A stretch of DNA of 64,000 nucleotides from Lycorma delicatula (GCF_047948215.1 NC_134455.1:347433842-347497841), one strand, 5' to 3'. Positions 1 to 12,745 are shown, counted from the stretch's first letter. Made by a program: numbers and translations. The notes: generated by a model not told the origin, from the sequence alone.

Positions 1-33
1 CCTCAGATTGTATTCGTTAGGTGTGAATTTGAA

Positions 34-163
34 ATGGATCGCGGTGAAAACGACAATCAAAAACCAGATAAAATGTTTACCTTGAAGAAATGGAATGCTG
101 TAGCAATGTGGAGTTGGGATGTTGAGTGCGATACATGTGCTATTTGTAGAGTTCAAGTAATGG
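34..163 (+). CDS. Roc2: RING-box protein 2 (Roc2/RNF7), first coding exon only
   Basis: The 43 complete codons plus one base encode an amino-terminal tail followed by [18 protein letters not shown] and then [12 protein letters not shown]. This matches the start of animal RBX2/RNF7 (Drosophila Roc2), the RING subunit of cullin-5-type ubiquitin ligases, which recruits E2 enzymes. CxxC in CDTCAIC provides the first zinc ligands of the RING-H2 domain; the rest of the RING is missing here. The reading frame breaks after ATG G at a consensus donor (GTAAGA, from 164), in the codon where the family continues with Asp. The start at 34 is the first ATG in frame and gives a short variable tail typical of the family. 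I searched the plus strand for the conserved WGECNH and CPLCQQDW coding segments and did not find them. Identification is firm; whether the gene is intact is not. Confidence 0.85.
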
Positions 164-168
164 GTAAG

Positions 169-3100
169 ATTGTTTTTTCGTTATTTATTACTTGTTTGAG
201 GTTACTTTTTGTTTTTTAAATTTACAAAATATAATAAAAATCTTTACTTCAAACATTTTGTGTTGGGATATCAATTGGTCTGTTTTATAAATATCTTTCA
301 AAATGTAGCTAACACACTTTTTTAGAGAAGTAAAATTATCTTTAACATTTTCATGCTTTCTTAGTGTATGCAACATTTGAAAAATTATTATAATTCATAA
401 AATATATTTATTTATATATATAATGTATTTGTTTAAAATCGAAGTTCGGAATGTAGTTTTGTTGTTTTCATACTACATAAATTAATGGTTCCTTTTTTCT
501 TATTGAAATTTTCTACCTGTACTTGTGATTCCTAATTCATTACATTGTAATTAGGATTTTTTGCCCTCATCATTTATGATGTATGTAATTGTTATGCGAC
601 TTAAAATAACCTGCTTGACATCACACTGTTTTATAACACTGCAACTATCATTCTGTATTTTGTTTTTGTAATTCTATGGTTTTTAGGTTAGGATAAGCAT
701 ACAAACATTTTTCTCATAATGCTGCTTATAATAGCTCAGGAAAAGTTATTAATATGATTTATTAGGTATCGTAGTAATGTGGTATTTTAGTAAATGATTT
801 CTCAAATTAAAGAACAATTTTTTTTTATTATACATGATTTTTATACAGTTGAACCACAGTAAGTTTGATTTCAATTACCAAATCCTATAAAACTCTGTTT
901 TAATCTTTGGGGGTTAGATGAACTAACAGTTTCATGACAAATTTTGTACATTATATTTGTTTTTGATTCATGTTTTTGTATAATGCAGTTAAAGATTATA
1001 TACAATTAAAATGATAAATAAGGATATTGTTCAGGGAAAAGAAGTGGACAAATTTAAATCAGATTCAAAAACAACTACCACTTACAAACTCCCATATAAC
1101 CATTGCATGTTAAAAATGACATCCTTTTAATGTCCAAGTTTGTGAGTATGCTTTCTTGAAGCCTCTCAATGTTTTTTCAACATTTTAATTGTAATGCTTG
1201 TAATCTATTCACTAATGTTCATTTTAACTTCTGCAGTACTTTGAGATTTTGCAATATAGATCCTTATTTTTCAAAAAGATTTCTTGAAAAGTAATTACAT
1301 GCACTTACATCCATTAATTGTATTGGCCATGGAATCTCTCCATTATTCAAAATAATATGATTCTTAAAAAATAGTTTCATTGTCATAATAGAGATCTGAG
1401 CAATATATGTTATTGTACCACCCTGAAACCATAGGGGTATTATTGTCATATTGACATAAAGAGTTACAGTAACAGTTGTTGCGCAACCACTCTGATTTTT
1501 AAAGAAATATGGTTCAATAATTACCTAGGATGAGACAGCATACTAAACAACTACAATTTCTGTGTGAAGGAGGTCGCATGTAAAACCATCTAAATTTTAA
1601 TCTACATGGAATTCTAAATTTAACCTCTGGAAGTAAGAGTAAATATGTGGTTTCTCTGTGACGGTGTTCCAGCAAATTTCAATCAGTCGGTAACAGATCA
1701 TCTGTATGAAACTTTTCCTGAAAAATGGACAGGTCCTGTTGGTCAGTATCTTGACCTGTCAGATCACCTTCTTGACTTATACGTTTGGGGTCATTAAAAA
1801 AATAGTGTTAATTCTACTTCATTGCTCATTATTGAAGACCTGTATCTGAATCCAGAATCGATTTAATCAATGAAGGAATACTCCAGGAATTTTTGATCGA
1901 GTAAGACTATACTTCTGAAGAGTAGACTTGTATAATTTCTAATGGTGGTCAATTTGAATATCTTCTTTGATTGACTTTCAAAACAATCATAATAATTACT
2001 GCTATTTTAAAAATAAAAGTTAATTATCTTGAAATGATCTTGATTATTAATATTTTGAAAATAAAATTGTTGGATTATCTCAGATACTTATTTTTTTTCA
2101 CTTTTATCTTGAAAAAAGGATTAGATACTTTGAAACTAATTAAAGAAATAGTATTAACAGCATTAATAATAAATGAAAATAATTAATAGTAAATAAATTA
2201 TAGTATAATAAATCAAGTACCTCATTTAATAGAGGAGGAGATGAAATCTGGCAAAAAATTAAGTCATACATTTTCTATTATAAGTTGGTTATTTGTTCAA
2301 AACTAAGGTATCATTTTGTTCACAATAAAATGCTTAACATTTTTGCAAAAAAATTGGAAAAAACATAGTATGATAAAACTAAAAATTAACAAGATATAAA
2401 GGATTGAAAAATTGATGTGGCCGCCATTTTGAAATTTGTGAATGCATTTTCACTGTAATTTTTTATTTTTTACACATCATTGGTATAAATGTGTGTACCA
2501 AATATTATTGTGATTCCTCAATCCGATCTTGTGATATAAAGTTTTGATTAATAAACACAAAATGCCAGACAGAAGAAGAAAACGAAAGAGAAACCAATAT
2601 TTTTTGTTCATTTTGACATGCAGAATCTGAAAATATACAGCCAGCGTATCGTTTTAGATATACTTTATATATCAACTAAACAACTACCAAAAGTCAACTT
2701 TTGTGGGATTTTGAAAATTAAGCTATTTTTTAAAGTTTTTCTGTTAATGTGTTACGTGGTTGTTTTACTATTGTTTGAGATTAACTGGCGCAGCATTCAG
2801 TGTGTTGATGAATATATATATATATAAATATCTTTATATATATATATATAAATATCTTTATCATGAATAACAGTGATATTTATACAATAATATTATAATC
2901 TTTAAGAAAGACATTTTTTATCTTAATGATATATTTTTATTCTGTACACACTTGTTACTAAAACTTTTTTAAGTTTATTCTTTAATTAAAGTATAAATAT
3001 CAAATTTTTGTTGTTAAGGTGAAGTCATTGACAAATATATATATATATATATTATGTAATAAAATGTATTAAAAATATTAATTAATTAAAATAATTAGCC

Positions 3101-4062
3101 TATTTTATTGCCAAACTCAGTATGAATAACAAATCGATAACATATCTGGACCTATTATTTATATAACACAACACAAAATAAGTTTATTGTTTCACACTAT
3201 AAAAAATTAATATGCACATCTTGCCCCTCAATTGAGTGAGTTTCAAAGCGTGCTCTTTGTGTTATATATTTATTATTAATGATTCCCTATAAATCGTACA
3301 TCCAAGAACTAGACCAAGAATAAAAACAGCAGTATCTTTGAATGCCAAAGAAAGACGAATTTGAAAATTGAGGTAAAAATAGTAATAAAAATCATTAACA
3401 TTTACAAAACTAAAATATAAAAGATAACACTCCCTCAACATAAATTTTCCCAAAATGGTATTATTAAAAATTACACATTACATCACATTTAAGAATTAAT
3501 TATGCCATTTACAAATTACCTTAAAACAGTTAATCTTAAAAATTATATCCTTCATTTGTCCACCTCTTGCAAGTAGTATACATCTTTTATTTTTAACTCT
3601 GTCATTAAAGTTTCTCAACATTCTGCAACATTTAAATTGTAATGTTTGCAATCTCATCACTAATGTTCCTTTAAACTTCATAAAACTTAAACTTTCATAA
3701 AAAAACTTATATCAGAAGGTCATGCTGACTATGGAATTTCCCTATTTCTTGAAATGACATCCCCAAATAAATACACTAGAGATACAAGCAGTGTGTGCTG
3801 TTGCGCAATTTTGTTAAAACCAAGGTGACACACTAAATCATTTTAACTGAGTAGTTAAAAATGTTTTATTTATATTGATATATTAAGTTGCAGGAACAGT
3901 TGTACAACCATTAATTTTCAAACAAATGTGTTCCAATAATTCTGTGGGATGTGACAGTGGACCAAACAACTACCTTTTCTACGTGAAGGAATTGCTCTTA
4001 AAGTTGCTTTGTATTTTTTAACACATAGTATCAAAACTTTTGTTTATTTTTAAAACTATTTA
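169..4062. other. AT-rich non-coding, Roc2 intron 1 or intergenic
   Basis: No coding exon, RNA gene or recognisable element was found. Only short open frames without domain signatures occur, plus small (TA)n runs near 2815-2850 and 3034-3052. If Roc2 is intact, this is its first intron. Confidence 0.5.
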
Positions 4063-4385
4063 TTTCCTAACATATATGTTGCAATCCGTTCAACTAGTGA
4101 ACAATAAGCAGTCCCCACAATGACCAATGAGGTGAGAATGATATGTTTGACATAAATTAGATGTATTCTTGTACAGACACAGACTGACCATTCCTGAGAT
4201 CTGCTGTTAATTGAACCCCAAACACTAAAGTACACCGATATATCCACTGTGTAGTTTTCAAATCCATATAATAAAAGTAATTGACATTTACTAGGATTTG
4301 AACCTCAGAACCTTCAACTTTGAAAATCAACTGTTAAACAACTGATTACTGACGAGTTAACCACTAGAACAGCCTAGTGAGCTAA
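4063..4385 (-). mobile_element. tRNA-headed SINE (family SINE-B), near full length
   Basis: On the minus strand the element starts with a tRNA-like head. An A-box-like TGTTCTAGTGG lies at 4361-4371 and a perfect B box GGTTCAAATCC at 4294-4304. A conserved non-tRNA body follows, ending near the motif GTTGCAATC at about 4080. Related copies with the same order lie at 23787-24040, 27090-27402 and 33195-33478, and body-only pieces at 46480-46835. Pol III boxes plus several diverged copies support a SINE rather than a functional tRNA. The A-to-B spacing is longer than in a tRNA. Confidence 0.75.
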
Positions 4386-4670
4386 AACTATTTAAGTAAG
4401 AATTTGCTTCATCTGCCATCTATAAATCAAGAAGAAAAGTTTTGTAATTTTCACGCTTATTTAGAATTAACTCACAAAATTTTCACAATATCTCAAGTCC
4501 TTAGGCTTTAATTCTTGAATAAACTTTAATTTATATGTGTGAAGGTTCAAATACTTTAATTATATTCTTTGTAAATATTTACTTACATGTTAAGCAATTT
4601 TGAACAACTTTGGACTGTGCAAAACAGTTTTAACATTTGTAGGATTATGAGCTGTTTTTTTGTTAAACAG

Positions 4671-4891
4671 TAATTCTTGTGCTAAGAATGTTTTTGTTTT
4701 ACATATTCCAAACGTAGGCAGGCCACGTTTGGAATATGTAAAACAAATTGTTAAGGATGTAGGATGTAGGGGGTATACTGAAATGAAACGACTAGCACTA
4801 GATAGGGAATCTTGGGGAGCCGCATCAAACCAGTCAAATGACTGAAGACAAAAAAAAAGAAAAAAGTAGTTCTTGTGCTAAGAATGTTTTT
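4671..4891 (+). mobile_element. 5'-truncated LINE tail with target-site duplication
   Basis: Plus-strand codons from about 4714 read GRPRLEYVKQIVKD and then RLALDRESWGAASNQS before a stop, a familiar carboxy-terminal tail of insect non-LTR retrotransposon reverse transcriptases. An A-rich tail follows (4850-4865). The insert is flanked by a 25-bp direct repeat, 4671-4695 and 4867-4891, with one mismatch: a target-site duplication. The first bases of the insert are an inverted copy of its own start (4693-4715 against 4725-4747), as expected of a 5' inversion during integration. Confidence 0.75.
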
Positions 4892-6010
4892 AAAAATTTC
4901 TAAACCAGATATTTATCATCTGAATTGATAGGACAGGTTCATGATGAAAAAGGTTTAAGCATCTGTGAAACTTCCTACAAATGGCATGGATGCAGTCATC
5001 ATTTATGTAATACAATTTTATAATAAATACATGTTGTATTTGTAGTACAGCATGTATTTATTTAATTCCTCTATTTTCTCTATTAGACTATTTGACTAGA
5101 CTATTTCTGTACTGAGACTATTTTCTCTACTTTAATTAATGCTTATTTCAAATTAACATTATTATGTTTTTCAGTTGGAGGAACAGTGAATTATTAAGAG
5201 GCAAAATATACATTTATTACGAAAATAAAAGAGAGTTTTAATGATCGCTGTAGATCTCAATGTTGTTGAGTTTCAATGCTAGCATCTCTAGTTAGGAAAA
5301 AAGATAATAAAATCTATAATAGATAACAATATTAATTTTATGGAATATATAATAAACTTTTCTAAAGTAAAAATCACTGTAAAATCAAAAAATCGTTACT
5401 TTAGCAGTTTTCTATCAAAGCAGTATTGTTTTAAATATATGGAATTGTAAAAAAAAATAAATATTACTCATCGATTTGTTATATAAATTTCCTATTAAAA
5501 TTAATTGTGTATGCAAAAGCTATCATATTAAAACAAATTTATGAAATACAGTTAATAGAATATTACATTTTGTTTTAGAGGGCTTTAAAAAAGTTGTATA
5601 TTAACAGTTCAAAAGGTTGGATGGATTATAACCATCTAAATATCGGTAAAATCATGAATAGATGTAACATTGCTAATCGCATGAATGGAATTCCTATTAA
5701 TGATAATAATGTACTTCTCTTGCTCATAAAGTGAAATTTCTGGGTGTTTTATTAGGTGACAAATTATTTTGGGAAAATTAAATTGATTTTGTTTGCTATA
5801 AAATCAAATCGTACTGCTATATTTCGTAGTGCCTTAATGATGTCTCATTATTAAATGTATATTACGCCTAAATATCTCTTGGACACCCTCCTGAAGTCAG
5901 TATACATTTTCACAATACATAAATGTACTGTCTGATAATCATCACCACCCACTTTGAGAATCAGAAATTTTGTAGCCCCAAAATTTTTAAACTTACCATC
6001 TGTTAAAAAT

Positions 6011-6067
6011 AATAATTGCAATTGCTGTTTTTAAGATGCACTCTTAAAAACAGCAATTGCAATTATT
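6011..6067. repeat. Perfect inverted repeat, 26-bp arms, 5-nt loop
   Basis: Arms 6011-6036 and 6042-6067 are exact reverse complements around the loop TGCAC. Each arm contains the self-complementary GCAATTGC-like core. No coding sequence overlaps it. It could be a recent foldback or replication-slippage product, or a hairpin RNA; nothing in the sequence decides this. Confidence 0.9.
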
Positions 6068-7119
6068 GTGTATCATTTTTTGTATTAGTGTTGTAGGTAT
6101 TTAATTTTAACTTTGAAATATCAGGAAAACGTAATTTTTGCCTTTTTTTAATCAGCCATTGCCTTCCTAGACCGCTTGAATGCCCCCGATTTTCTGTGGG
6201 CCTTGTGGGTGCTGGAGTACCACTTTGAGAACAGATGACATAGAAAAATATTTAGAAAATTGAAAATGTTAATTTTTCTTTGTTTTACTTTTATGAATGT
6301 TCAATCTTTTTTAAAAAGAATAGTTACTTATATCCTCTTTACCAAACCAGGCAACAAAACTATTTTCATATAGCAAAATATGAGAAAGGCTTATTAGAAA
6401 GGGTCTTATTATGTTTCCATTTCTAGCTTTTAATTATTTAAAGGATCATAAAAAAATCTTCCCAACAGTTTAATGTAAAATACAATTAAAAAATTTTCTT
6501 TTATAAATGCAATATTACCCTGTCTATGAATTTCTAATACAGCTAAATAAAAAAAACTATGAATCTTCTACATCACCTTCATAAATATGTAAACATGTCA
6601 AAGTAATTTGATAATATTTTAAGAATTTAATGAATTTGATTCACATATTTATTCCTGATACTACTTCCATCTTGTGTGGTTGCCCAAATTCCGCATTTCC
6701 TTGTGGCGTGTAATATTGAATCTTAGGGATATTCATTTATTTAACATCAAATTTTGCTACTTTTGATTGTGGTAACTTGTGACTCTCTCATTCAAGCTGT
6801 AAATATTTAAATCTGCATCACATGTATACCTGCATTGTGTAACTAATTCTATCAAAAGTGGTCCTTAACTCCAAAGAGATCTTATTTCTGCTGCTTGGAT
6901 CCTACTCTCCGGACGTTTTGTAGCAACTTGTGACTTCCCATACAGAACAATATAGGTAGCCGTTTTTAATGTTTTCTTTTGTGTTATATTGAGAGGTTGC
7001 TTTGGAAACATTTGGCCATATTTGCTTTGTTTCTCTGTATAAATTAGAATAACTTTCACAAATAGAAAATTGAATACTTCTCGTGTTTTGTAAATGTAAT
7101 TATTTCAAATGTTGATTAA

Positions 7120-7240
7120 ATGGCAGAGGTTAACTTCTAGATCATTTGGTTTTGAGTTGGATTCCCACCAAGGATTGTTTCATTCATCATCTCATCTTCT
7201 GTATTAAAATATGTTACCAAAAGCATGTCTGAGGTCAAAT
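7120..7240 (+). mobile_element. Possible tRNA-like SINE remnant
   Basis: A B-box-like GAGTTGGATTCCC at 7153-7165 follows a weak A-box-like stretch. The tail containing TCATTCATCATC resembles the body of insect tRNA SINEs and of the 46932 and 13128 copies. It is degenerate and has no clear ends. Confidence 0.35.
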
Positions 7241-7483
7241 GCTGGCTATTTCATGTAGACTGGCCCTTTTAATTTTTTAACTGATGATTTTGTATTACTT
7301 GGAGTTCAATTAATAATAATTTATTTTATGAGCATTTCAGACTAGAAAAAGTAAGAAAATTTAATTGCTCTCTTCAGTAAGAAATTCATGTCATTTTGTT
7401 CTTAATCAGTAGTAGAATATAAAAATTAAAGCTTGTTACTCATATTACAATTATCTCTTAAAACAAGAAAGCAAAATTTTTTT

Positions 7484-8311
7484 ACTTTCCCCTCTAGATA
7501 GTGCTATAGCTGTATAAGGGAAAGTATTATAATTGATCCAATTTTGGGCATGTGCAATTTTCACACCTACGGAATTCAAACACCAGATGTAACTTTTATG
7601 GATGTTAATGTTCGTGCATGCGCATGTGTGTTCAGTGTTGGCCTCTAAATCACCTTTTATCTCCAGAACTACTGGACTGATTTTGACAAAACTTGGTCAG
7701 ATTACTTCTATATATGGGGCATTGATGCCATTAAATTTTCAACTTAAAAGGTCAAGGAGGTGAGGCTGCAGAGCAAAATCACCCTCAGTATCTCAAGATT
7801 TCACCCAATTAAGGTCTAATTTTTCTTAGGCACATTTGTTAATGAATAAAAAATTACAATATTTACAAAAAGAAATTTTTGCGAATATTGTTATTTTGTA
7901 TACTTGTTGTTTGTTATTTTGTATACTTGTTTGTTATTTTAATAAATTTGTATTTTTTGTGGTAGAATTAAATAAATTAATAATTTAAAGTGTAAAAAAG
8001 TAAGTCGGTCTGGCTAGATCTCGAACTCGATCGCCCGATCTACTCTGCACCTAGTCATCGCGGCTACACCAGTCTGCTGATGGTACTAGCAAATTTTGTT
8101 CTATGTATGTTGTGAAATTACATTACTTTAGTTAGTGCCGACCATCGCCGCTGTACCGCCACACCCACGCAATTTCAGTACGATATGTGAGTTCGCTTTA
8201 ATTAGAATCATAAAATTAAATAAACAAAAAAATATGGAATTTAAATAAAATGATAAATACTTTAAATTAACTTGTGTATATAAGCCATGCATCAGGAACA
8301 ACCCACAGTTG
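7484..8311 (+). repeat. Dispersed repeat Rep-1, short subtype, copy 1
   Basis: It begins ACTTTCCCCTCTAGATAG, where the family has ACTTTCCCGTCTAGATAGCG, and ends GCATCAGGAACAACCCACAG. Shared inner landmarks are the TACTGGACTGATTTTGACAA region near 7670, AGGTCAAGGAGGTGAGGCTG near 7750, and a GC-rich stretch near 8010-8090. Four other copies lie at 19377, 24488, 59496 and 62723. The 5' end can fold (CTTTCCC...GGGAAAG). No ORF was found. Right after the 3' end, TAGGACTTTCCTG and its reverse complement form a small hairpin (8312-8363). The class is unknown; it could be a non-autonomous retroelement or DNA transposon. Confidence 0.8.
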
Positions 8312-8689
8312 TAGGACTTTCCTGGAGTGCCTCTTTAGCCATGTGACAGGAAAGTCCTATAATTGTGCTGTCAGATTTTTTTTCTAATGCATAGAATATT
8401 ATTAACTCTTTGACTGCAACTCGAGATACATTTTAATTGGATTCAATGTAATTAATTAAGCATTTATGGATATATGAATAAGCAAACTGCTAATGTTAAA
8501 AAGTTAGGGTTCAGTTATTCAGACTTCAGGGAGATGGGATTATAAATCAAGATATATATTTAAACGTTGTAAAATCAAAATTATTACACGGATTAATAAT
8601 ATGTAAGAACATAGAAAAGTAAGTTTAATAACCCATTTCACTAAAATATTGTTAAATGTTCTAAGCTAGAGGACGGTAAGAATAATGGA

Positions 8690-9800
8690 AAAGAATGTAA
8701 GAAAGGAGCAGTTTAGCTTCAGGAAAGGAAAAGGAACCAGAGATGCCATCGGGTTTCAAGGATGGTTGGAGAGATATTTAGAGAGAGAAGTGAGAGCACG
8801 TTACATAAATTTAGAGAAGGCATTTGATAGATTAAATAATGTAAAATTTTAAAAAGAAAAAAGTAGAATTTAAAAACAGAAAGCTAATTAAAGAATTATG
8901 CATGAGATAAGTAGCAGCAATGAAAGTAAGTAAAAATATGACTGACTGGGTGGATCTAGGTTAAGGTGTTAGGCAAGGATGCTGCCTCCAACTGACACCC
9001 TTCAACATTTTACATTGAAGATGTGACAAGGAATATATTAGAAGAAAGGTGAGAGGGAATAAGTACAGGAAGGCAAATAATATAAGATGCATAAAGTTTG
9101 CTGATGATATGGTAATTCTAACTGATGGCACACATGCACTTCAAAGATTGTTAACAGCCCTGAAATAAAGAATGAAAGAGTATGGAATGAAAATAAATTT
9201 AGAAAAAACTAAAGTAATGGAGGTACGAAAAGTAAAAAAAAAAAAGTTAAGATTACAGATATTTGAGGTCTATGGTGACAGAGAACTGGAAGAATACAAT
9301 GGAAATAAAAGGAAGGATAGCGATGGTAAAGGATTTCCTTCAGTAGGAAGAGGAAATTACTGTGTAGTAAAAATTTGGACCTGAAGTTAAGGAAGAAGTT
9401 AATTTGACTAAAGTATGTTATATGGCTTATGTATGTCAGCTATTACGTGGAGTCTATTGTTGTATGAAAGTGAAGTGAAGATGATGAGGAACGAGGAGAG
9501 GAAATATGGATTGAGGCTTGTGAAATATGGATGTGGAGAAAGTAAGATGAATGGACTAAGTGAAGAATGAGGAACTAATGAACAGGATTAAAGAAGAAAG
9601 AGCACAATATCCGGGATGTACACAAATAAAAGGAAACAGGCGAAATAGAATCTCAACAACTGCATCGGAAAGGTCAGTAGGCGGAGAAAGGAAAAAAAGA
9701 ATGAAGGTAATAGATGAGGTGAAGACTGGAAACTACCAGAGGGTGAAGGAGAAGGCTCGGGACAGAAATGGATGGAGGCAGTGGGGCATAAGGGATACAT
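8690..9800 (+). pseudogene. Degenerate LINE reverse transcriptase
   Basis: Translation in shifting plus-strand frames gives EQFSFRKGKGTRDAIG, INLEKAFDRLNNVKF, the catalytic box FADDMVIL near 9100, and EYGMKINLEKTKVM near 9180-9220. A carboxy-terminal region with NRIKEERAQY follows near 9570-9600. These match reverse-transcriptase blocks of insect non-LTR retrotransposons. Stop codons after NNVKF and before the EYGMKIN block, plus frameshifts, make it inactive. The amino-terminal endonuclease is absent. A related fossil lies at 58705-59440. Confidence 0.8.
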
Positions 9801-9984
9801 TTAATTATTGTGTAATATTTATGTATTTTTTCGTGCTTTACAATTTACAGTTTTATAATTAAGTAATTAACTATAATTAATTATCTTAATTAAGATAGTT
9901 AATTAAACTATTGTAAATTATTTATTTTTTATACATAATAATATGGAATTTGAGAAAACTGTTATCATTTTTCAACAGAGTTGA

Positions 9985-10270
9985 GAACGAACGCGTTCAG
10001 CGATTTTATGATCAGGAACTCATTATTTTATGTTTTTAACCACAAAACCTAGATTTTAATCCCCTACAAAATCTGTGGTCCCATTTAAAAAATAAACTAC
10101 TGCTTTTGATGGAACTACTGATATCGATTTACATTCATTGAAAGAAAATCAATTAAGAATGGTATTCCATAAGTAAGAATTAACCATTTCGTAAGCTAAT
10201 AACATTGGTTTATATTCTTTGTAAGAAAATCAGCAAGCAGTGGGATTCCATCAGCAAGAATTTGTAATAA
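9985..10270 (+). pseudogene. Tc1/mariner-like transposase C-terminal remnant
   Basis: A plus-strand frame near 10050-10095 reads LDFNPLQNLWSHLKNKL, resembling the D-x-NP-x-E-NLW-x-x-LK signature around the last catalytic residues of Tc1-like transposases. Gln stands where the catalytic Glu is usual. Stops on both sides and AT-rich decay follow. Only this block is recognisable, so the family assignment is tentative. Confidence 0.45.
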
Positions 10271-12435
10271 AATTAGTTGATACTGCAGTGAATCCATGAG
10301 GTTATTAAAGAGCTAAGATTACAATTATGATAATAATTTTTCCATTTAAGTAGTATTCTGCTGAGAGCAAAGCTTCTAATTGTATAATTTTCCTGATGAA
10401 GTTGGGAAAGTTTAATTATGATTGTATAATTTAGTATGATCACTAGAAAAAAGGCAGGCCTATTGCCTGCTGCAAAAGAGTTACACGGTTTATGTTTCAT
10501 TACACATGATTTTGTTAAATGCTTTTGGCAATTATAACTAAATAACGTTCATGAATTTAGCGTACTTCTAACAACAAAAACTTTTACAATGAAAAGCTTC
10601 AAAATCCTGAAGATATATAGCTGTTTCTTGAGTTGATTTTTTAACACAGTTCTAACCCTGATGTTTTCCTTTTTTAACCCCAAAATACAAATATAATTTT
10701 AGATAAATCATTTGTATCTAGAAGTATGAATTGTTCAAATGAATGAATCGTTTGTGAAGTTCATACAAAATAAAAACATGAGCACATACTTTTACTGCAA
10801 ACAAACCGATGCACCATGCTTTTTTATTGGAGAAGATACAATATGTAGTTTTTTGATTAAAGGCTCTTATTAGATTTTTATTTTTGAATTACTTTGATTT
10901 ATTGAGGAATTTTAATTAATTAAAATACAGTTATATTCTTTTAAATATTTTATTACTATATCAATATTATTAAAAGTTAATTTTGTTAACAATGTTATAT
11001 TTTTGTCATAAAAAAATAAATAAATTTAATTTTTCAGAATTACATAAATTATTTCTTATAAAAATAGTTTATTAAAAATGATTATTTTAATATACATTTA
11101 TATATTTATAAAAACTAATAATAATTTTTACATTACACATTATTCTTTGTAATAATTTTTATGATTATTATTCAAATTTAATGAAATTTAAATATTATTT
11201 GAGGGAAGTTATGATAAAAATAATTTAAATAGATGTCATTGATAGACGTTAATAACTAACTGCGATAATTTTGATTCAAGTGTTTTGTTTGTTGTGTGTT
11301 TTTTCAATAGCAAATTACAAAAGAAATTATTAAAAAAATGGAAATTTAATTTACTATTAATAAATGTATTTATGTCTGGATAGATTTTAAAAATAATTCA
11401 ATTAGTTGATGACTTGTTAATGTCTAATCGTTACCTTTAAAAGAAAGATGCGTTTTTAAAATTAAAGAACACCGCACTGACGTTAGGAACTGTTTTTGTA
11501 TATATATCTATTTATTTATATGTATATGTAAATTATATCATTTTAACAACTTGAATCAGAATCCATGAATTAACTACAACAATTAAAATAAAATATCATT
11601 AAAAGTTTAATGAATGATATAATTTTCTTGTTGATTAACACCATTACCAATTTTCTTATGGTAATACTAAAAACCCTGACTTTTGAGATAATTATGTTAA
11701 CAATAGGTATATGTACATAATATATGAATACTATGTGAAGAATTTATTTCAAGTACTTTTAAGAGTTTTTTAATAATTTGTATCTATTTAAAAACTATTT
11801 TATCTCCATTCTGTTGAGAGTGATATATATATATATTTTTACATTTTTATCAATCATTTATACAAAGCAGGTACATTATATTGGAATGTAAGAATTAATT
11901 ATTCAGTCGTATTCTATGTAAATTTAATGAATGCAGTCTCTTGTGTAGTTTTAAAAACAAAAAAATATAGGGTGATCATATCACTTTTCTGCTCTTCTGT
12001 TTCTCTATTGGTAATACAATTATTTAAATAAAAATAGTATACAAGTTAAACCTAATTAATGTAACAAAAATATAATTATACAAAATATAATTTTACTAAA
12101 AAAGGGGAAAAAACGTGTTACTATAAATGTAATTGTTATTAACCCTTATATAAAATTAATAATAATAGTATATTGCGTTAATGCGCCCAATATGGGCTAA
12201 ATTAATTATATTTATTTACATAACATCTATATATTACAGAATACATTTACAATAAATAATAATAAATGTGTTTATAATATTAAAAAAATAATTTCTCTTT
12301 AATAATAATTAAGTACAAAACTAAAATATCTCTAATATGGAACTGTCAGATAGTCTATTATAATAAAAAATTAACATTTATAAATATTTATGTATATATA
12401 TATATATATATATTATAGTAATATCAAGGCAGCTA
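10271..12435. other. AT-rich non-coding downstream of Tret1
   Basis: No gene, RNA or clear mobile element was recognised. Small (TA)n runs occur, for example near 11825 and 12393-12412. Confidence 0.5.
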
Positions 12436-12456
12436 TTTATTTCATTCGCTTTTATT
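12436..12456 (-). terminator. Tret1: Candidate Tret1 polyadenylation signals
   Basis: Two minus-strand AATAAA hexamers (TTTATT on plus at 12436-12441 and 12451-12456) lie about 290-310 nt downstream of the Tret1 stop. In such AT-rich DNA AATAAA is common by chance, so the true cleavage site is uncertain. Confidence 0.3.
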
Positions 12457-12745
12457 TTTTTAAAATAAATTAAGCATTATGTACACACATGTTAGTCATT
12501 AACTTATATGTACAATTAAAAAAAATTTTTACGCTAACTACAATGTACATAAAGATCTTTATAGTCATTATAAGTACAATATATCACAATGTAACAACAG
12601 TTTTACCTATTATATCATTGTATAACGAAGATCTTCCACTGAGTAAATTAACATTTAAGGATTTATAAAATCCAAATGAATAAAATTGCCAATTAATATT
12701 TTGGCAAATTATATGTGTATATGGCAATAGTATTTTATATTTTTC

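Larger units (their letters stand above)
4892..7483. other. AT-rich non-coding
   Basis: No gene is visible. The stretch holds the perfect hairpin at 6011-6067 and a SINE-like remnant at 7120-7240, both listed separately. The rest shows only short frames without recognisable content. Confidence 0.5.
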
